Assembly (NCBI GenBank): GCA_964503125.1
Contig: CAZCZE010000020.1
Location: 1-64,000, forward strand
Reading direction: 5' to 3'
Length of the DNA: 64,000 bases
Source of the DNA: FEN-1219 sp964503125
GTDB taxonomy: Bacteria; Pseudomonadota; Gammaproteobacteria; Steroidobacterales; Rariloculaceae
The notes under the pieces are model-generated. The model was not told the origin of the DNA and did no database searches. It was given only the letters and a program-made list of their open reading frames with translations. Numbering within the stretch: position 1 is the first letter of the stretch; each line of letters opens with the position of its first letter. Below, in pieces: positions 60,024-64,000 of this stretch. The position numbers were made by a program, and so were the translations under genes.

Positions 60024-60412
60024 CGCGCGGAGTCACGGAGCCACGGGCTCGCGGCGAACGCGAGCCAACTCACCATGAACGCCACGCCGCCGTACGGCGC
60101 CACGGCGACGATGCCGCCCGGCCCGCCGAGCGCGCGCACGTAGATGCTGCCGCAGAACAGCACCGTGCCCGCGAGCATGAGCCACGCGGCGATCGTGCGC
60201 AGCCGGCCGGCGCGGCCTTCGAGCCCCACGAGCGTGACGGCGACGACGCCGAGGCCGTGAAAAAACTGGAACTGCACGGCAGTCTCGAAGCTGCGCTGCG
60301 CCTCTGCGTCGGCGAACGACAGCGCATGGCTGCCGACCGCACCCGCGATCGTCGCGACGAGCAGCGAGAGACCGGCGAAGGACAGCAACAGACAGCGCTG
60401 AGCGGTGTGCAC
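60020..60412 (-). CDS. DUF423 family membrane protein
   Basis: 130 residues from GTG at 60412 with GGAG just upstream. Four membrane segments are visible: LLLSFAGLSLLVATIAGAVG, FFHGLGVVAVTLVGLEG, TIAAWLMLAGTVLFCGSIYV, and the C-terminal VAPYGGVAFMVSWLAFAA. The pattern AGAVGSHAL...FETAVQFQFFHGLG...GTVLFCGSIYVRAL...PYGGVAFMVSW is diagnostic of DUF423 (YgdD-like inner-membrane proteins of unknown function). It is coupled to the reductase gene. Confidence 0.88.
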   Translation of the reverse strand: MHTAQRCLLLSFAGLSLLVATIAGAVGSHALSFADAEAQRSFETAVQFQFFHGLGVVAVTLVGLEGRAGRLRTIAAWLMLAGTVLFCGSIYVRALGGPGGIVAVAPYGGVAFMVSWLAFAASPWLRDSAR

Positions 60413-60436
60413 GACTCCACATAGTATGCTTGCCTC

Positions 60437-61091
60437 ATGATCAACGCGATCGAAACTCACGCGCTCACGAAGCGCTTCGGCGCCACGCGCGCGCTCGACG
60501 GCGTCGACCTCAAGATCGGCGAGGGGACGGTCTATGGTCTGCTGGGCTTCTCGTGGCGCGCCGCGCGGCAGCGCGCAGGCGAGCTGCTCGAAGCGTTCGG
60601 CCTCGCCGAGGCGGCGCGCCGCCAAGTGGCGACCTACTCCGGCGGGATGCGGCGCCGCAACGACATTGCGGCGAGCCTCGTCTCCCTGCCCGAGATCCTG
60701 TTTCTCGCTCGCCGGCACGCCGCGCGAATACATTCAATACCTATTGCCCGGCATCATGGTGCAGACCGTGCTGTTCATCACGGTGTACACGGGCGTCGGC
60801 CTCAACACGGACATCCGCAAAGGCCTCTACGATCGTTTCCGCTCGCTGCCGATCTGGCAGCCCGCGCCGCTGTTCGGCGCGCTCGCCGGGTTCGTGAACC
60901 TCGGGACGATGCCCGCGTGGCTGCAAGCCGCAGTGGGGCGCAACCCGGTTACCTATCGCGCGAGCGCGTCGCGCAAGCTCATGCACGGCGAGGATGCGTC
61001 GGCCGATATCGTCGCCGTGTTCGCGGTCGCGGCGCTGATCGTCGCGGTCGCGGCCCCGGTTTCGATGCGGCTCTACCGCAAGGAACGGTAG
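60437..61091 (+). pseudogene. DrrAB-like ABC transporter, remnant with three internal deletions
   Basis: The start codes for an ABC ATPase: INAIETHALTKRFGATRALD, GVDLKIGEGTVYGLLG. Walker A should follow, but the sequence jumps to FSWRAARQRAGELLEAFGLA, with the signature YSGGMRRRNDIAASLVSLP, ending at EILFL where Walker B (LFLDEP) would be. Near 60707-60713 the reading moves to another frame with permease sequence: GTPREYIQYLLPGIMVQTVL, GLNTDIRKGLYDRFRSLP. A third jump near 60895 joins it to GTMPAWLQAAVGRNPVTYRA. Both proteins lack essential parts and cannot work. Members of this family export drugs or polyketides (DrrA/DrrB). Confidence 0.8.
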
Positions 61092-61098
61092 CCGGCCG

Positions 61099-61119
61099 CG
61101 GCAAACTCGAGTTGCCGCC
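61099..61119 (+). terminator. hairpin after the ABC remnant
   Basis: GCGGCAA (61099-61105) pairs with TTGCCGC (61113-61119) around the loop ACTCGAG. There is no T-run after it. It sits 2 bp before the left end of the insertion sequence and may be the old transporter terminator or the target structure. Confidence 0.35.
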
Positions 61120-61121
61120 GT

Positions 61122-62412
61122 GTAGTTAGCGAGACATCGCTTACACGGTATTCCGAGGACATGGTTTACACAATTGGCATTTGGGGAGAGCCCAGATGCC
61201 CTGGAAGGAGTGTAAACCGATGGACGAACGCCTCAGATTCGTAGCGCGGCTGCTCGAGGGCGAGAAGATGGCGCCGGTATGCCGTCAGTTCGGCATTTCG
61301 CGGGTCACTGGCTACAAGATCTTCAACCGCTACAAGGAATGTGGCCTAGACGCGCTCAATGATCGCAGCCGCAGGCCGTATCGGCACGCCAACAAGCTGC
61401 CGTTTCAGGTCGAACGCACCATCCTCGGTATCAAGCGGGAACACGCCTCCTGGGGCGCACCGAAGATCCGCGACAAGCTGATCCGCCAACTACCGATGAT
61501 CAAGGCGCCGGCCGCCAGCACGATCCACGCCGTGCTCGATCGGCACGGCCTCGTTAAGCGGCGCAAACGCCGACGCTACAAGGCTCAGGGCACCGAGCTC
61601 GTCGCTGCGCACGCCCCCAACGGCCTCTGGTGTGCCGATTTCAAAGGTGAGTTCATGCTCGGCAACAAGCAGTACTGCTATCCGCTGACCATCACCGACT
61701 ACCGGTCACGCTACCTGCTCGCCTGCGAAGGCCTCTCCTCGGTGCGTTCGGAGTTTGCCTTCGCCGTGTTCGAGCGAGTGTTCAAGGACTTCGGCTTGCC
61801 GGATGCCATCCGTACCGATAACGGCGCACCGTTCGCCTCCGGCAATGCCCTCTTCGGACTCTCCACACTCGCCGTCTGGTGGCTGCGACTCGGGATCCAG
61901 ATCCAGCGCATCAAGCCCGGCAACCCACAGCAGAACGGCCGGCACGAGCGCATGCACCGAACACTCAAGAAGGAAGCCACCAGGCCCGCTTCCTTCAACT
62001 TCCTCCAGCAGCAACAGCGCTTCGACCGATTTATCGAGGTTTACAACCACGAGCGTCCACACCAGGCCTTGGGCGGCGCGTATCCGGGCGATTTGTATAC
62101 ACCTTCCGCTCGGCTCTACGAGCCGCCGCCTGAGCCTGACTATCCGTACCACGATCGAACGGTTCGCGTGACACGCTGCGGGCGTCTCTGCATCGGCAAG
62201 CGCAAGATCAACCTCAGCAAGGTCTTCGCCGGCCAGTGCGTGGGCATTCGAGAAGTCGACGAGCAGATCTGGCTCGTCAGCTTCATGCACCATGACTTAG
62301 GATTCTTCGATCAGGATGAGGGACGAGTCGAACCCGCCCCCAATCCGTTCACGCCGCAGACACTGTTAACCATGTCTCCGGAATAGGGTGTCAACCATGT
62401 GCCCGGAATACA
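61122..62412 (+). mobile_element. IS481-family insertion sequence
   Basis: About 1.29 kb with one transposase gene. The outer bases are TGTA at the left and TACA at the right. Each end carries two tandem copies of a ~25-bp subrepeat: right end TGTTAACCATGTCTCCGGAA (from 62364) and TGTCAACCATGTGCCCGGAA (from 62390). At the left, ATTCCGAGGACATGGTTTACA near 61150-61170 is the inverted counterpart, with a weaker copy outside it. No target duplication is obvious in the flanks. It lies between the dead ABC genes and the tRNA, ending 11 bp from the tRNA's CCA end. Confidence 0.8.
61196..62386 (+). CDS. IS481-family transposase
   Basis: 396 residues from the ATG at 61196 (MPWKECKPMDERLRFVARLL), with GGGGAG before it. 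An ATG at 61220 with AAGGAG upstream is an alternative start. N-terminal helix-turn-helix (KMAPVCRQFGISRVTGYKIF), second helical domain (RRPYRHANKLPFQVE), then an integrase-type DDE core: NGLWCADFKGEFMLGN (first Asp), DAIRTDNGAPFASG (second Asp) and QQNGRHERMHRTLKKEA (Glu). A C-terminal beta domain follows (LCIGKRKINLSKVFAGQCVG). The protein is complete, so the element may still be mobile. The stop codon lies inside the right terminal repeat. Confidence 0.9.
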   Translation: MPWKECKPMDERLRFVARLLEGEKMAPVCRQFGISRVTGYKIFNRYKECGLDALNDRSRRPYRHANKLPFQVERTILGIKREHASWGAPKIRDKLIRQLPMIKAPAASTIHAVLDRHGLVKRRKRRRYKAQGTELVAAHAPNGLWCADFKGEFMLGNKQYCYPLTITDYRSRYLLACEGLSSVRSEFAFAVFERVFKDFGLPDAIRTDNGAPFASGNALFGLSTLAVWWLRLGIQIQRIKPGNPQQNGRHERMHRTLKKEATRPASFNFLQQQQRFDRFIEVYNHERPHQALGGAYPGDLYTPSARLYEPPPEPDYPYHDRTVRVTRCGRLCIGKRKINLSKVFAGQCVGIREVDEQIWLVSFMHHDLGFFDQDEGRVEPAPNPFTPQTLLTMSPE

Positions 62413-62423
62413 CCCCGTGAAAG

Positions 62424-62738
62424 TGGTGGGCCCGGTAGGATTTGAACCTACGACCAAGGGATTCACTCGCCCCGCCGTTTCCGGCGGAAGTGGACTATCT
62501 CTTCACCCGCCGAGAGTCGCCTCGGGTGGGGTGCGGGACGCTCGCGCCTGTCATTAAGAGCACTCGAGCTCTCAGGTAGTCTCTGCACCGTCCGGCGGTG
62601 TACCGCCGGCTTGGCTCAGGGTTGCCGGCGCTTTCGCGTGGCGGTTTCCCTGAATTCATCCCGTCCACTTCGCGGCTCGTCGCCGCGAAGGCACCTCTTC
62701 GATGAGTCCCCTGCTCTAACCAGCTGAGCTACAGGCCC
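62424..62738 (-). tRNA. tRNA-Ile(CAU), interrupted by a group I intron
   Basis: On the minus strand the 5' exon (62738-62702) reads GGGCCTGTAGCTCAGC..., ending GGGGACTCAT. The 3' exon (62463-62424) reads AATCCCTTGGTC, then GTAGGTTCAAATCCTACCGG and GCCCACCA, with encoded CCA. Joined, they make a normal 77-nt cloverleaf: acceptor GGGCCTG/CGGGCCC, anticodon stem GGGGA/TCCCT and loop CTCATAA. The CAU anticodon on this body matches the minor tRNA-Ile whose C34 is converted to lysidine by TilS, rather than elongator tRNA-Met. The intron separates U36 from A37. The gene follows rpoD by 60 bp on the same strand. Confidence 0.85.
62464..62701 (-). ncRNA. group I self-splicing intron in tRNA-Ile(CAU)
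   Basis: 238 nt inserted after the anticodon. The conserved core is present: P element ATTCAGGGAAACC (62643-62655 area), Q element GGCAACCCTGAGCCAAGC (62609-62626) with P4 pairing CAGGG/CCCTG, R element ACGGTGCAGAGACTAC (within 62573-62593) and S element GAAGAGATAGTCC (62492-62504) forming P7. The 5' exon CAU plus the first intron C can pair with GGUG (P1), giving the U.G wobble at the splice site. The last intron base is G. It is very close in plan to the 205-nt Azoarcus tRNA-Ile intron (subgroup IC3). There is no open frame or homing endonuclease. Confidence 0.85.
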
Positions 62739-62757
62739 ACGCGCGTATGGTACACCC

Positions 62758-62779
62758 GGCGCCGGTCGAAGCCGGCGCC
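62758..62779 (-). promoter_or_regulatory. strong hairpin between rpoD and the tRNA
   Basis: GGCGCCGG (62758-62765) and CCGGCGCC (62772-62779) form a perfect 8-bp stem with loop TCGAAG (CTTCGA on the transcript). No T-run follows in the minus-strand direction. It could be an RNase processing site, or a weak attenuator between rpoD and the tRNA, if both are transcribed together. Confidence 0.45.
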
Positions 62780-62798
62780 CAAGTTGGAGCCTAGAAAG

Positions 62799-64000
62799 CT
62801 AGTCGTCTATGAGGAAGCTGCGGAGCTGATCGGAGCGCGACGGATGGCGCAGCTTGCGCAGCGCCTTCGCCTCGATCTGGCGGATACGCTCGCGCGTGAC
62901 GTCGAACTGCTTGCCGACCTCTTCGAGCGTGTGGTCGGTGTTCATGTCGATGCCGAAGCGCATGCGCAGCACCTTGGCCTCGCGCGGCGTGAGCCCCGCG
63001 AGCACGGCGTGCGTCGTTTCCTTGAGGCCTTCGTCAGTGGCCGAGTCGATCGGCGAGGATACGGCCGTGTCCTCGATGAAATCGCCGAGGTGCGAATCCT
63101 CGTCGTCGCCGATGGGCGTCTCCATCGAGATGGGCTCTTTGGCGATCTTGAGCACCTTGCGGACCTTGTCCTCGGGCATCTCCATGCGCTGCGCGAGCTC
63201 GTCGGGCGTGGGCTCGCGGCCCATCTCCTGGAGCATCTGCCGCGAGATGCGGTTGAGCTTGTTGATGGTCTCGATCATGTGCACGGGGATGCGGATCGTG
63301 CGCGCTTGGTCGGCGATCGAGCGCGTGATCGCCTGGCGGATCCACCACGTGGCGTACGTCGAGAATTTGTAGCCGCGCCGGTACTCGAATTTGTCGACGG
63401 CCTTCATGAGGCCGATGTTGCCTTCCTGGATGAGGTCCAAGAACTGCAAGCCGCGGTTCGTGTACTTCTTCGCGATCGAGATCACGAGCCGCAGGTTCGC
63501 CTCGACCATCTCTTTCTTGGCGCGACGGGCCTGCGCCTCGCCGAGCGAGATCTCGCGGTTGATATCCTTGAGCTCGCCGATCGAAAGCGTCGTGAGCTCC
63601 TCGATCTTCTGCAGCCGCTTCTGCGCCTTCTGGATGTCCTCTTTGGCTTTGTGCAGCGCCGAGGAGTGTTTGCGCTTCTGGCGAATGTGCCTGTCGACCC
63701 AGTGGAGGTTGGTCTCGTTCTTCGGGAAGCTCGCGATGAAGTCCTTGCGCGGCATGCCCGCGTCGCGCACGCAGAGCGCCATGACGGCACGCTCCTGGCT
63801 GCGAATTCCGTCGATCGTGTCGCGCAGTTGCCCGACGAGCGCTTCGAACACTCGAGGAGCCAGCTTGAGCTCCATGAACTCGTTGGTCAGTGACTTGAGC
63901 GTCTTCTTCGTCACGGCGTGCTTGACGCCGTTGGCGGCGAGCGTCTCGACATAGCGCTTGTGCAAGCGTTTGAGTTTCTTGATGCGCGCGGCGACTTCCT
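62799..64000 (-). CDS. rpoD: RNA polymerase sigma-70 factor RpoD, C-terminal part
   Basis: The reading frame enters from the right edge (EVAARIKKLKRLHKRYVETL) and stops at 62799, giving about 400 residues. Region 1.2/non-conserved end (FEALVGQLRDTIDGIRSQER), region 2 (MVEANLRLVISIAKKYTNRG, LQFLDLIQEGNIGLMKAVDK, YKFSTYATWWIRQAITRSIA), region 3 (GREPTPDELAQRMEMPEDKV) and region 4 (LEEVGKQFDVTRERIRQIEA, KALRKLRHPSRSDQLRSFL) are all intact and gammaproteobacterial in character. This is the main housekeeping sigma factor. The start lies outside the window. Confidence 0.97.
   Translation of the reverse strand, partial: EVAARIKKLKRLHKRYVETLAANGVKHAVTKKTLKSLTNEFMELKLAPRVFEALVGQLRDTIDGIRSQERAVMALCVRDAGMPRKDFIASFPKNETNLHWVDRHIRQKRKHSSALHKAKEDIQKAQKRLQKIEELTTLSIGELKDINREISLGEAQARRAKKEMVEANLRLVISIAKKYTNRGLQFLDLIQEGNIGLMKAVDKFEYRRGYKFSTYATWWIRQAITRSIADQARTIRIPVHMIETINKLNRISRQMLQEMGREPTPDELAQRMEMPEDKVRKVLKIAKEPISMETPIGDDEDSHLGDFIEDTAVSSPIDSATDEGLKETTHAVLAGLTPREAKVLRMRFGIDMNTDHTLEEVGKQFDVTRERIRQIEAKALRKLRHPSRSDQLRSFLIDD

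Noticed and set aside
61100..62420. Target-site duplication flanking the IS element
   Set aside because: Flanks (…GCCG and CCCCG…) share only a few bases, which is not convincing.
62424..62738. Reading the tRNA as elongator or initiator tRNA-Met
   Set aside because: Acceptor GGGCCTG and anticodon stem GGGGA/TCCCT fit minor tRNA-Ile(CAU); initiator features such as a 1-72 mismatch and GGG/CCC pairs at the base of the anticodon stem in fMet context are absent.

Overview
The window looks like a chromosomal segment of a high-GC gammaproteobacterium, most likely a Steroidobacter-type or related environmental lineage. This is inferred from the RpoD C-terminal sequence at the right edge, the many secreted DUF6152 and metallo-beta-lactamase (MBL) fold proteins, the TonB receptors, and the DUF1592/DUF1552 pair. 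Most genes are accessory. The clear housekeeping items are rpoD, a tRNA-Ile(CAU), ddl and lhr.

Layout. 1-7.3 kb: ends of two secreted unknowns, then an operon of cytochrome-c-like DUF1592 protein, DUF1552 protein, Tat-exported MBL protein and periplasmic ankyrin protein. 7.4-8.0 kb: Phd/ParE toxin-antitoxin (TA) pair. 8.1-15.2 kb: exported oxidoreductases (PQQ dehydrogenase, a DUF305-LVIVD fusion on the opposite strand, and an IorAB-like 2Fe-2S/molybdopterin pair). 15.2-15.9 kb: AbrB/VapC TA pair with a palindromic operator. 16.1-19.8 kb: a three-gene coiled-coil/membrane operon (containing DUF6384) behind a near-consensus sigma-54 promoter. 19.9-29.4 kb: LysR regulator and a cluster of exported DUF6152, 'GRWEG-motif' and MBL-fold proteins, some fused to each other. 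29.4-30.7 kb: gene debris (a SnoaL-like scrap, a transposase tail) and two small genes. 30.7-36.3 kb: lhr helicase, a secreted unknown and a GFA-family protein. 36.3-38.9 kb: truncated AAA ATPase, MntA/HepT and RHH/VapC pairs. 39-42 kb: MBL protein, a DUF6152-GRWEG fusion and a secreted hydrolase. 50.3-42.1 kb (minus strand): TonB receptor, VolA-type lipase, second TonB receptor, hotdog thioesterase and nitronate monooxygenase. 50.4-59.2 kb: ddl, then a giant Ser/Thr kinase-ATPase-histidine kinase translationally coupled to a REC-GGDEF-EAL protein, with a perfect CRP-type palindrome upstream. 59.2-61.1 kb: aldo/keto reductase, DUF423 protein and a heavily deleted DrrAB-like ABC transporter. 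61.1-62.4 kb: IS481-family element. 62.4-64 kb: tRNA-Ile(CAU) split by a small group I intron, then rpoD running off the edge.

The strongest observations are the 238-nt group I intron in the anticodon loop of tRNA-Ile(CAU), the putative sigma-54-controlled DUF6384 operon, the fusions within the DUF6152/GRWEG/MBL cluster (including one MBL domain that has lost its metal-binding motif), a HepT toxin whose catalytic Arg is Cys, and an ABC transporter locus with three internal deletions. All functions are read from the sequence by motif recognition; no database search was run.
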